Shown here: piece by piece, positions 34,335-42,469 of the stretch
Layout: each line of letters begins with the position of its first letter
How positions within the stretch are numbered: the stretch's first letter is position 1
Assembly: GCA_040756515.1 (NCBI GenBank)
Contig: JBFLYW010000017.1
Coordinates: 1 to 64,000 of the forward strand
Direction of reading: 5' to 3'
Source of the DNA: DSXH01 sp020724325
GTDB lineage: Bacteria > Bacteroidota > Ignavibacteria > Ignavibacteriales > Melioribacteraceae
DNA: 64,000 nucleotides
Notes under the pieces: model-generated
Told to the model about the DNA's origin: nothing
What the model saw: the letters and a program-made list of their open reading frames with translations, nothing else
The model's database searches: none
Program-made: the position numbers and the translations under genes

Positions 34335-35150
34335 ATGCTGTCAGAATTATTTTTAAAAAAATATAAACTATTAAAAGATTCGGATGACCGAAATGCTTTT
34401 CCTGTTAAAACGGTGCGTGACCTTTTGGTCACTAAATTAACTGATGATCTTTGGATTGTTGTTAGCTCGGATTCTGATGGGGGAATTGGACCAAAAAAAA
34501 ATGATACCGTTTTTTCGCCTCCTTATGATTTGGGAAGGTTAGGTGCAAGAGTGCCTTTAATGGAAATGATTGCCTCGGGCTCTATTCCGATAATGGTAGT
34601 CGACGTCCTTGCTGTTGAAATGGAGCCGACCGGGAAAGAGATTATTAAAGGCGTGAAGGACGAAGCCGAAGAAGCTGGAATGAATAGCAATGCTGTTGTA
34701 ACCGGAAGCACCGAGGATAATGTTGAAACTGTGCAGACAGGAATGGGCGTTGTAATTATTGGCTTGGTTGAAAAAAATGATTTTAGACCCGGTAAAAGTG
34801 CTAAAGGGGATATTGTCGTTTCAATTGGTATACCGAAATCTGCCCCCGAGTACAAGGTTGTTTATAACGATCCTGTAATTGCAAATACAAAAACGGTTCG
34901 TCAATTAAATCAGCTTTCATTTGTTCACGATATTCTTCCTGTGGGTTCCAAAGGAATTAAACACGAATTTTATGAAATTGGGAAAAGTGCCGGACTGCGG
35001 CCTTACTATTTTGATGTAGTCGAAATTGATGTTACAAAATCAGGCGGACCTTCTACGTGCTGCTTAGTCTCGCTAAATAAAAAAGATTTGAAAAACTTGG
35101 CCAGTAAAATTGATAAACCGATTACTATAATTGGAGAATTAAGAGGATAA
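34335..35150 (+). CDS. AIR-synthase/ThiL-fold protein, CblS-like (alpha-ribazole kinase)
   Basis: 271 residues of the PurM/ThiL superfamily. N-terminal ATP-binding part: WIVVSSDSDGGIGPKKND, GRLGARVPLMEMIASGSIPIMVVDVLAVEMEPTG; then GSTEDNVETVQTGMGVVIIGLV and the second domain with SFVHDILPVGSKGIKHEF and SGGPSTCCLVS. CblS phosphorylates alpha-ribazole to alpha-ribazole phosphate, which CobS joins to activated cobinamide. It is not PurM (no IGGGI/purine context) nor ThiL (no thiamin genes); placement right after a CblT-like S component decides the call. Start ATG 4 bases after the previous stop. Confidence 0.72.
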   Translation: MLSELFLKKYKLLKDSDDRNAFPVKTVRDLLVTKLTDDLWIVVSSDSDGGIGPKKNDTVFSPPYDLGRLGARVPLMEMIASGSIPIMVVDVLAVEMEPTGKEIIKGVKDEAEEAGMNSNAVVTGSTEDNVETVQTGMGVVIIGLVEKNDFRPGKSAKGDIVVSIGIPKSAPEYKVVYNDPVIANTKTVRQLNQLSFVHDILPVGSKGIKHEFYEIGKSAGLRPYYFDVVEIDVTKSGGPSTCCLVSLNKKDLKNLASKIDKPITIIGELRG

Positions 35151-35151
35151 T

Positions 35152-36906
35152 TTGATTAATCAAGTATTAGAAAGAGGCTCTGTATTTGTTGATCTGGAAA
35201 AGTATAAATATCCGGATAATGGAAATGAAACATTGAAGGGGCTCAATTTAAAAATAAATAAAGGTGAGATGGTTGGTATGATGGGAAGAACCGGTTCCGG
35301 AAAAACATCTACACTAATGCTTCTTAACGGCTTGATACCTCATTTCTTCGAAGGCGATTTTAAAGGCTCTGTAATTGTTAATACAATGAATACAGAGCGT
35401 TACAGAGTTCAAACATTAGCAAGATTTATCGGTTTAGTGATGCAGGATCCTGAAACACAAATTTTCGGAATAACTGTTGAGAAAGACGTTGCTTTCGGGC
35501 CATCTAATTTAAATTACAGTAAAGAAAAAATTGCCGAAATAGTTAAAAAATCTCTTGCAGCAGTAGGATTGCAAGGCTTCGAAAAAAGAGTTACAACAGA
35601 ATTATCCGGCGGTGAAAAGCAGCGTCTTGCAATCGCGGGTATTCTTGCAATGGAACCGGAAATAATGGTTCTTGATGAACCAACTTCGGAACTTGACCCG
35701 AAGGGAAGAATTGAAATTTATAAACTCCTTGCAGAGATAAGACGAAAAGAAAATATTACAATTTTAATTTCGGGGCACGATTCTGAAGAGATGCTCAATT
35801 TTGTTGATAGAATTATCGTCCTTGACAACGGTAAAATTGGATGGGAAGGAAAACCGGAAGAACTATTAAAAGATGTAATCCTCACCGAAAAATTCGGCAT
35901 TAAACCGATCGAAACTGCTGAAATTTCTATGGCACTATATCAAAAAAATATTTTCGATAAAGAAAATATCTTTTTGAGCAGCGACGAGTTAATTGAGCAT
36001 GTTAAGTTGTATTTCAGAACACATGATAAAAAAAAAATTGGGCAGAAATCCGAGTCATTTCCAAAACAGAAAAAAACAGTTATAGAAGTTAACGCTTTAT
36101 CTTATGGATATAGAAGCGGAGAAACTGTACTTAATAATATTAATCTCAGATTCTACAAAGGAGAATTTGTTGCACTTATAGGAAAAAACGGTGCCGGTAA
36201 AACTACTTTTTCAAAACATATTAATGGTCTGCTTAGACCAACTTCCGGACAAATATTAATAAATGGGAGAGACATCAAAACTGTAAGCACTTCAGAGTTA
36301 AGTAGAGAAGTCGGCTATGTATTTCAAAATCCCGATCACCAAATATTTTCTTCCTCGGTTAGAGAAGAAATTGAATACGGCTTAAAGAATATGAACTTAA
36401 CACGCAAGGAGATAAATAATCGAATTTCCAAAGTGCTTGAGTTTGTTGGATTGAAAAATTTTGAGAACAGGCACCCTTTCAATCTTGGAAAGGGTGAGCG
36501 CCAAAAATTAGCTGTGGCTTCTATACTTGCGATGGAACCTTCTATTTTGGTAATTGATGAGCCAACTACGGGTCAAGATTGGGATGGAACAAAAAGAATG
36601 ATGACTATGATGGAAGAGATTCATAAAAAAGGTCACACTATAATAGCCATTACGCATAATTTAAGGTTAGCAGTTGAATATACCGACCGGATAATCGTTT
36701 TCTCGAGTGGCAAGGTTGTGCTGGATGGAACTCCTCAAGAAGTTTTTGCTCATAGAGAAATTCTTGAATCTGCTTCGGTTACTCTGCCCGATTCTGTCTT
36801 ACTCGGAGAGGCATTAAACAAAATCGGTTTTGATGGTAGCCCCCTAACCGTTGAAAATATTAAAAATGAATTGATAAAAAAACTGAGTGATGTAAATGCT
36901 AATTGA
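35152..36906 (+). CDS. ECF transporter energising ATPase, two ABC domains fused (EcfA-A')
   Basis: 584 residues, TTG start with an AGAGGA site. Two complete ABC cassettes in one chain. Domain 1: Walker A GRTGSGKT (45-52), Q-loop VMQDPETQIFG, signature LSGGEKQR, Walker B IMVLDEPTSELDP. Domain 2 from about 300: Walker A GKNGAGKT, VFQNPDHQIFS, a changed signature NLGKGERQK, Walker B ILVIDEPTTGQDWDG. The two Q-loop neighbourhoods with x-x-P-x-x-Q-I-F are typical of ECF ATPases. It powers the S component through EcfT. It overlaps ecfT by 11 bases, so this is a dedicated ECF set, not the shared housekeeping module. Confidence 0.9.
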   Translation: MINQVLERGSVFVDLEKYKYPDNGNETLKGLNLKINKGEMVGMMGRTGSGKTSTLMLLNGLIPHFFEGDFKGSVIVNTMNTERYRVQTLARFIGLVMQDPETQIFGITVEKDVAFGPSNLNYSKEKIAEIVKKSLAAVGLQGFEKRVTTELSGGEKQRLAIAGILAMEPEIMVLDEPTSELDPKGRIEIYKLLAEIRRKENITILISGHDSEEMLNFVDRIIVLDNGKIGWEGKPEELLKDVILTEKFGIKPIETAEISMALYQKNIFDKENIFLSSDELIEHVKLYFRTHDKKKIGQKSESFPKQKKTVIEVNALSYGYRSGETVLNNINLRFYKGEFVALIGKNGAGKTTFSKHINGLLRPTSGQILINGRDIKTVSTSELSREVGYVFQNPDHQIFSSSVREEIEYGLKNMNLTRKEINNRISKVLEFVGLKNFENRHPFNLGKGERQKLAVASILAMEPSILVIDEPTTGQDWDGTKRMMTMMEEIHKKGHTIIAITHNLRLAVEYTDRIIVFSSGKVVLDGTPQEVFAHREILESASVTLPDSVLLGEALNKIGFDGSPLTVENIKNELIKKLSDVNAN

Positions 36907-37705
36907 TTATTACCCTTCAAATAGTTTTGTCCATGCCCTTGATGTTCGTACCAAGGCTTTAGGGTTTCTGATGGTTACAATCACTGCGTTTGTTTTTCTA
37001 TCTCCCATTATAAATTTTGTTCTTGCTCTTGTATTATTCTTTATACTGCTTGCTATTAAAACTCCATTATCAAGAGTAAAGCAAATATTGAAGCCCCTTA
37101 TACCTATCTTCATCATCATGTTACTAATTACGGGTTTTACTTATCCCGCAGAAAAGTTTCAATTAAATGTCAATAGACAGGTTTTATTCTACTTATTGCC
37201 TGGCGAATCACTTCCTTTTTCGAGCGGGGGATTTTTCTACGGTTTAACTCTTACACTTCGAATATTAATAATGGCGCTTGCTTCAACAGTTGTTACTTAC
37301 AGCACGCCAATAGAAGCTATTATTCAGTTAATGCAGAAATTGAGAATGCCTTATCAATTAGCTTTTGTGATTGCTACGAGCATAAGATTTATACCTACTA
37401 TGCGAAAAAAATCGGAGATGATTCAAGAAGCTCAGAGAGCACGCGGTGCAGAATTCGGAAATAAAGGTTTAATCGGTAATATTAAATCTTACATTCCCGT
37501 TCTTATACCAATGATTGTTGATTCGTTACGTATGTCTGAAAACCTGGCGATAGCAATGCTTGACCGCGGATTCGGAGCAATGAAAAGCGTTACTAATCTT
37601 CACGAAATACGGATGGAAAAACGCGATTATGCAATCTGTCTGATCGAATTATCAATTCTTGCCGCCGCATTTTGGGCAAATTCAGAAAATATTGGAGTCT
37701 TATAA
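36896..37705 (+). CDS. ECF transporter transmembrane component EcfT
   Basis: 269 residues with membrane helices at about 25-60, 88-105, 125-145 and near the C-terminus. The coupling helices carry the two Ala-Arg-Gly-type motifs: AQRARGAEFG (about 180) and MLDRGFGAM (about 222, Asp in place of Ala). They touch the two ATPase grooves. The first residues DYYPSNSFVHALDVRTKALGF are typical for the family. It overlaps the ATPase gene upstream and the stop shares a base with the next ATG. Confidence 0.9.
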   Translation: MLIDYYPSNSFVHALDVRTKALGFLMVTITAFVFLSPIINFVLALVLFFILLAIKTPLSRVKQILKPLIPIFIIMLLITGFTYPAEKFQLNVNRQVLFYLLPGESLPFSSGGFFYGLTLTLRILIMALASTVVTYSTPIEAIIQLMQKLRMPYQLAFVIATSIRFIPTMRKKSEMIQEAQRARGAEFGNKGLIGNIKSYIPVLIPMIVDSLRMSENLAIAMLDRGFGAMKSVTNLHEIRMEKRDYAICLIELSILAAAFWANSENIGVL

Positions 37706-38745
37706 TGATTAATGAAAATAAAACATTGAAAAAATTTATTGGTTTAGAAAAGGAATTGATTTATAAAAAAGCTTTTGGTTCGCTTCTTGGAGTAGCTTTT
37801 GGTGATGCGATGGGAATGCCTACTTCTTTGATGAGTCCTTTAGAAATAAAAAAAGTTTTTCCACAACGGATTACAAAATTGCTTCCGGCTCCAAAAGGAC
37901 ATTTTATTCATAACGGTTTGATAGCTGGAGAAATTACCGACGATACTCAACAAACTTTACTTCTTGCCGATCTATTTATTGAGGAGAAAAAATTTAGCCG
38001 TATGGGCGTGGCAAAAAAATTACTTGAATGGGCTAAAAGTTTGGATGCATTTAAATCAATGCTGCTTGGACCAAGCTCTTTGCGTGCTCTTAAAATGATA
38101 GATGAAGGTGTTTCTCTCGATGAAACCGGAAGAATTGGAGATACAAACGGAGCTGCAATGAAAATTGCCCCGGTAGGAATTGCTCACCCTGGGGATTATG
38201 ATGCAGTAGTAAAAGATGTTGCAGAAATATGCGTGCCTACTCATAATACAAATATTGCAATAGCCGGTGCTTCTGCCGTCGCTTGTGCTGTAGCATCTGG
38301 TATGGTAAATAAAGAGCTGGATGGTTTAGTCGAAGCCTTTTATTACGGAGCGGAAGAAGGTATGAAGTTGGGTAATCAATGGTACGGTGCTTCGATTCAG
38401 AAAAGAACTGAACTTGCTCTTAAGATTGTCCGATCCGGTAAAAAAGAAGAGGAAATCTGGCAAGATCTATACGATTATGTCGGTGCGGGCATTGCAATGT
38501 CGGAATCAGTGCCAACTTCTCTTGCTCTGGTTGTTTACTATAATGGAAATCCAATTAAGACTGCCGAAGCCGCAGCAAATATGGGGGGTGATTGCGATAC
38601 TGTTGGTGCAATTGCCGGAGGTATGGCAGGAGCTTATTCCGGATACGAAATATTTCCGCAAGAGATTATCGATCAGCTTTCTCTTGTTAACAATGTAGAT
38701 TTTAATCTATACGCAAAGAGAATGACAGATGCAATCTTTAGCTAA
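37705..38745 (+). CDS. ADP-ribosylglycohydrolase (DraG) family protein
   Basis: 346 residues. The dinuclear metal sites of the DraG/ARH fold are all intact: GVAFGDAMGMP, GEITDDTQQ (the D-D-T ligands) and GGDCDTVGAIAGGMAGAYSG (G-G-D-x-D-T). DraG-type enzymes cut N- or O-glycosidic bonds to ADP-ribose in alpha configuration. The start at 37705 was chosen because GGAG precedes it and the ATG overlaps the ecfT stop as TAATG; a longer frame upstream lies within ecfT. Translational coupling to a cobamide transporter suggests a small-molecule substrate, perhaps an alpha-riboside, rather than a modified protein. That substrate is a hypothesis. Confidence 0.85.
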   Translation: MINENKTLKKFIGLEKELIYKKAFGSLLGVAFGDAMGMPTSLMSPLEIKKVFPQRITKLLPAPKGHFIHNGLIAGEITDDTQQTLLLADLFIEEKKFSRMGVAKKLLEWAKSLDAFKSMLLGPSSLRALKMIDEGVSLDETGRIGDTNGAAMKIAPVGIAHPGDYDAVVKDVAEICVPTHNTNIAIAGASAVACAVASGMVNKELDGLVEAFYYGAEEGMKLGNQWYGASIQKRTELALKIVRSGKKEEEIWQDLYDYVGAGIAMSESVPTSLALVVYYNGNPIKTAEAAANMGGDCDTVGAIAGGMAGAYSGYEIFPQEIIDQLSLVNNVDFNLYAKRMTDAIFS

Positions 38746-38827
38746 TCAATAAATAATTTTTCTATTTGTGAAAAGAAAGGAAGGTAGCAGCAAAGAATAA
38801 TTGATTTAAGAGTGCAGGAAAATTGAA

Positions 38828-40468
38828 ATGAAAAAAATATTTTTTAGTGCAGCACTTTTTGTAATAATATTGTTCAGACCTCTTCATGCTCAATCATATA
38901 ATGATTCTACATTTTCAAAAATAAATATACCGCGTGATTCAAAACAAACAATATACGGAAGAATAACTGATAACAAAGACAACCCAATTATTGCACAAGT
39001 TCAAGTCTGGTATTATCCCTTGATAGAAGTCGTATTCGCATTCGGATCCGTACCTGTAAAAGGGAGAACTGATAATTTAATCGGTATTACTTACTCCACG
39101 GATAAGGGTTATTATGCAATAAAAGTCCCAGCTGATACTATAACCCTAATTATTACAAAAGGTCCTGAATGGAGTCTCTTCAAAGAAAGAATAATCGTTA
39201 ACGAAAATGAATTTGACGGTATAGAAAAAAATATATCTCTTAATCATCTATATGATTTGAAAAAACTTGGCTGGTACGGAGGAGATACTCATCATCATAG
39301 TCTTCACAGCGACGGCAGACAAACTCCATCACAAATTGCTTCAGCAATGAAAGGGGTTGGACTTACTTGGGGTATTTTATCAGACCATAATTCCACTACC
39401 GGAAAAATTGAATGGGTTGCAAATTCAACTTATGATTTTATCGCAATACCTGGGAATGAAATTACTTCCGAACCATCAAACAAAGCGCAATTGAACGGTT
39501 TCGGCCATATGAATCAAAGCTTTATTAGTGAGTTATCTGCTTCTTTTCCATCACTAAAAAACATTTGGGCCCGTGCAGTTTTTAATAATCACTCTGATGT
39601 TCAGTCTAAAATAAATAATACAATTAATCAGAAAGGATTAATTAGTATTAACCATCCATATTCTGCCTGGGATTGGTCTGGTCGTTTTCAGTCGTGGGGA
39701 AAGGTTAAAAATTTTAATGCAATTGAAGTGTGGAATGGGGAACCACCACATAGTGAGACATTGAACGACTGGGACTCAAACAGAGTAAATATAAATACTT
39801 GGGCTGTTCAAACATGGGCCTCATTCTTAAATGTAGGTAACAAAATTTCTGGCTTTGCAGGTTCTGATTGTCACGATATTTATGGTCTTAATGCCTACCC
39901 AAAAGGTAAATATTACTGGACTACAACTACAGGTAATCCCCGTACATACATTTATAGCGAGAAATTTAATATAGATAAAATAAAACACTCTCTTAAAGAT
40001 GGTCACATTTTCTTGACTTCAGGTTTCGGACCAATTCTATTAGTTGAAGCTAATAAAAAAATTCCAGGCGCAATATTAGAAATTCCAACTGATGGTTTAA
40101 TAGATATAAATATTAAAGTATTAGCAAATCAACCTTTGCTTAATTCAAACGATGGTATTAGAATAGTAATTAATGGAGAAGTAGTAAAAAGAATAGCTAC
40201 CGACTCGTCACTGACATTTCATCAAAATCATACAATAAAAATCAATGAAGATAGTTGGATGATTATTCAGGTGTTTGGGCAATGGCCTATGTATTCTATA
40301 ACAAATCCCATCTATTTCGATTATTCTCCGTACGGTGATTATCCCAAGAGAGAATTTGTTCATCCCCCAAATGCTGAATCATGGAATAAATTTTTATCCC
40401 ATCCTGAAATTACTATCCCGGATGGACCAACTAACTGGAAGAATTCTTATGATACTGATAAAAAATAA
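38828..40468 (+). CDS. Secreted CehA/McbA-type PHP metallohydrolase
   Basis: 546 residues with a signal peptide (about 1-21, LHAQ). Residues ~45-135 form a carboxypeptidase-like beta-sandwich (YGRITDNKDNPIIAQVQVWYY). The catalytic part is of the CehA/McbA PHP group: GGDTHHHSLHSDGRQTP, ILSDHNST, PGNEITSE, NHPYSAWDW and GSDCHD carry the metal-binding His and Asp residues. Characterised members hydrolyse carbamate and phosphate-type ester bonds; the natural substrate here is unknown. It lies 82 bases after the DraG gene and 50 before a TonB receptor, so a periplasmic step that frees a transportable piece is possible. Confidence 0.85.
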   Translation: MKKIFFSAALFVIILFRPLHAQSYNDSTFSKINIPRDSKQTIYGRITDNKDNPIIAQVQVWYYPLIEVVFAFGSVPVKGRTDNLIGITYSTDKGYYAIKVPADTITLIITKGPEWSLFKERIIVNENEFDGIEKNISLNHLYDLKKLGWYGGDTHHHSLHSDGRQTPSQIASAMKGVGLTWGILSDHNSTTGKIEWVANSTYDFIAIPGNEITSEPSNKAQLNGFGHMNQSFISELSASFPSLKNIWARAVFNNHSDVQSKINNTINQKGLISINHPYSAWDWSGRFQSWGKVKNFNAIEVWNGEPPHSETLNDWDSNRVNINTWAVQTWASFLNVGNKISGFAGSDCHDIYGLNAYPKGKYYWTTTTGNPRTYIYSEKFNIDKIKHSLKDGHIFLTSGFGPILLVEANKKIPGAILEIPTDGLIDINIKVLANQPLLNSNDGIRIVINGEVVKRIATDSSLTFHQNHTIKINEDSWMIIQVFGQWPMYSITNPIYFDYSPYGDYPKREFVHPPNAESWNKFLSHPEITIPDGPTNWKNSYDTDKK

Positions 40469-40518
40469 AACACTATTTATCAATTATTTAGTGCAACAAA
40501 AACAAAAGGAGGATATTT

Positions 40519-42399
40519 ATGAAGAAGCTTAACTTTTTAGTTATAGTCACTACTGTTTTATTTGTTTCTAGTATACTCTCATTTGCTCAGGATGAAGTCA
40601 AAAAAGAAAAAACAAATGAAGAAATTGTTTCTACAAAGGCTCTTTACGATAAAACAAATGCTGAGGATATGGCAGAAGCATTAAAAACAATTCCGGGTGT
40701 TTATATACGCTCTGGTCAAATTAATATTAGAGATGCCGTTGCTAATAAAGTTTTGATTTTAATTGACGGTCAAAGAATGAATAGTGCACAAAGTGGAGGG
40801 TTTGATGTCACATCCATTCCTATTGATGCTATCGAAAAGGTTGAAGTACTTAGAGGTGGCAATTCGGCTCGATATGGTGCAGATGCGGTTGGAGGTGTCG
40901 TTAATTTCATTACAAAAAAAGCAGATGAAGAATCCAAAATGAATCTCGGACTAAGAGCTACATATGGTTCTTTTAATTCACAATTCTATAATATTTTCAC
41001 TTCTAATACTCTGGATAAGTTCAATTATTATTTGTCTTATAAAAGAGCTCAATCAGATGGTAATTTTACATTTAAACATACTGATGGTAAAGAAGAAGAA
41101 AGAAAAAATAATGATAGTAAATCAAATGACTTTTTGCTTAAATTTGGATACGATGTAACATCAGAAGCAATTCTTACATTCACTACTCAATATAATCAGT
41201 CTGAAAATGGCTCCCCTGGTAGCGTTGCCGGATTAAAAAACTGGGCATCCCCTGCATTAAGAGCTCGATTGAAACTTGATAATATGATTTTCAACTTGAA
41301 TTATGGAATGAGAAATATCTTTGGAAATGCCGATCTTACTGTCAACACCTACCACCATTCTTTCAGAACTCGTTTCGATGATCCCGATACTTGGGGAGGT
41401 CCAACTTCAAGCGATCATAAGAATTATGCTTATGGTATTGATCTAGCTCAAAACAATCCTGTCTCTGAATTGATTACTTTAACCTATGGTTATATCTATC
41501 GCCATGATGAAGCAACAAGTTCTTCTATTGGTGAAAAGAATAGAAACACGCACAGTGCACATGCCTCTATGAATATTGGACTTAAGGAAATTGATTTCTA
41601 TTTTGGAAATATTTCTATTATTCCTGCAGTTCGTTATGACGCTCCTTCAGACTTTGATAAAATATTCAGTCCTAAGGTTAGCTTAATTCTTGCAAGTAAG
41701 GATGATTATGCCTTAAGCCTGAGTGCACATCTTAGTAAGTCTTATAGAGCGCCAACCTTCAATGACCTTTACTGGCCGGAAGATGCATTCACTGTTGGTA
41801 ATCCCAATCTTAAACCTGAAAAAGGTACTTCATTTGAATTTGGATATGCTATTACTCTTCCTTTCTTGAATAGAACTCAACTTAAGATTAATTATTTTAC
41901 AAATGAGATAAGTGACCAAATAATTTGGGCTCCTCGCGCAGATTTTAAGTGGACCCCAACTAATGTCGAAAAATCTAAAACTTCTGGTTTGGAAACATAT
42001 ATTGGTACAAAATTCTTTGATGAAATCTTAAGTCTAGAATTTAACCATACATACATGGATGCTCGGGATGCAAGCGGTAAAGTCAATGATGGCAAATTAT
42101 TAATTTATCGCCCTTACCATAAGCTCGATATTAATTCCTCAATTAAAATTATCATTGTTGATTTTAATATAAACTATCAATTCCTTAGCCAGAGGTATGT
42201 GGATGTTGCTAACACAGCAGCTCTACCAGACTTGAGTTTATGGAATATGAATATCGGAACTAATCCTGAACTGGCGGGGCTAAAGTGGAATTTCAGACTC
42301 GATCTTAATAATATTTTCAATAAAGATTATCGTTTAAGCGATGGTTATCCTATGCCTGGTAGAGAAATTAGAATGACAGTTGGACTAAGCCTACAGTGA
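40519..42399 (+). CDS. TonB-dependent receptor, BtuB-like
   Basis: 626 residues, signal peptide ~1-23. The plug (about 45-150) has the family blocks AEALKTIPGVYIRSGQINIRD, VLILIDGQRMNSAQ, IPIDAIEKVEVLRGGNSARYGADAVGGVVNFITKK. The barrel contains YRAPTFNDLYWPEDAFTVGNPNLKPEKGTSFEFG. Compact size, BtuB-like plug and a nearby cobamide-type ECF operon suggest cobamide uptake, but siderophore or nucleoside uptake is not excluded. Strong AAAGGAGG site. Its close paralogue follows, separated by a terminator. It lacks the extra N-terminal beta domain of the paralogue. Confidence 0.85.
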   Translation: MKKLNFLVIVTTVLFVSSILSFAQDEVKKEKTNEEIVSTKALYDKTNAEDMAEALKTIPGVYIRSGQINIRDAVANKVLILIDGQRMNSAQSGGFDVTSIPIDAIEKVEVLRGGNSARYGADAVGGVVNFITKKADEESKMNLGLRATYGSFNSQFYNIFTSNTLDKFNYYLSYKRAQSDGNFTFKHTDGKEEERKNNDSKSNDFLLKFGYDVTSEAILTFTTQYNQSENGSPGSVAGLKNWASPALRARLKLDNMIFNLNYGMRNIFGNADLTVNTYHHSFRTRFDDPDTWGGPTSSDHKNYAYGIDLAQNNPVSELITLTYGYIYRHDEATSSSIGEKNRNTHSAHASMNIGLKEIDFYFGNISIIPAVRYDAPSDFDKIFSPKVSLILASKDDYALSLSAHLSKSYRAPTFNDLYWPEDAFTVGNPNLKPEKGTSFEFGYAITLPFLNRTQLKINYFTNEISDQIIWAPRADFKWTPTNVEKSKTSGLETYIGTKFFDEILSLEFNHTYMDARDASGKVNDGKLLIYRPYHKLDINSSIKIIIVDFNINYQFLSQRYVDVANTAALPDLSLWNMNIGTNPELAGLKWNFRLDLNNIFNKDYRLSDGYPMPGREIRMTVGLSLQ

Positions 42400-42422
42400 A
42401 TTTAGTTCTCAATTTTATTTAC

Positions 42423-42456
42423 CAATTGTGTGCTTATTGCACACAATTGATTTTTT
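42423..42456 (+). terminator. Hairpin terminator or attenuator between the two TonB receptor genes
   Basis: Perfect 11-bp stem CAATTGTGTGC / GCACACAATTG (42423-42433, 42439-42449) with loop TTATT and a following ATTTTTT. It ends 14 bases before the next ATG, so partial read-through would set the dose of the downstream genes. Confidence 0.82.
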
Positions 42457-42469
42457 AAAGAGGTAACTA

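Noticed and set aside
34335..35150. Annotation as PurM (AIR synthetase) or ThiL
   Set aside because: The fold is shared, but no purine or thiamin genes are nearby and the gene directly follows a CblT-like S component; the CblS-type call fits better.
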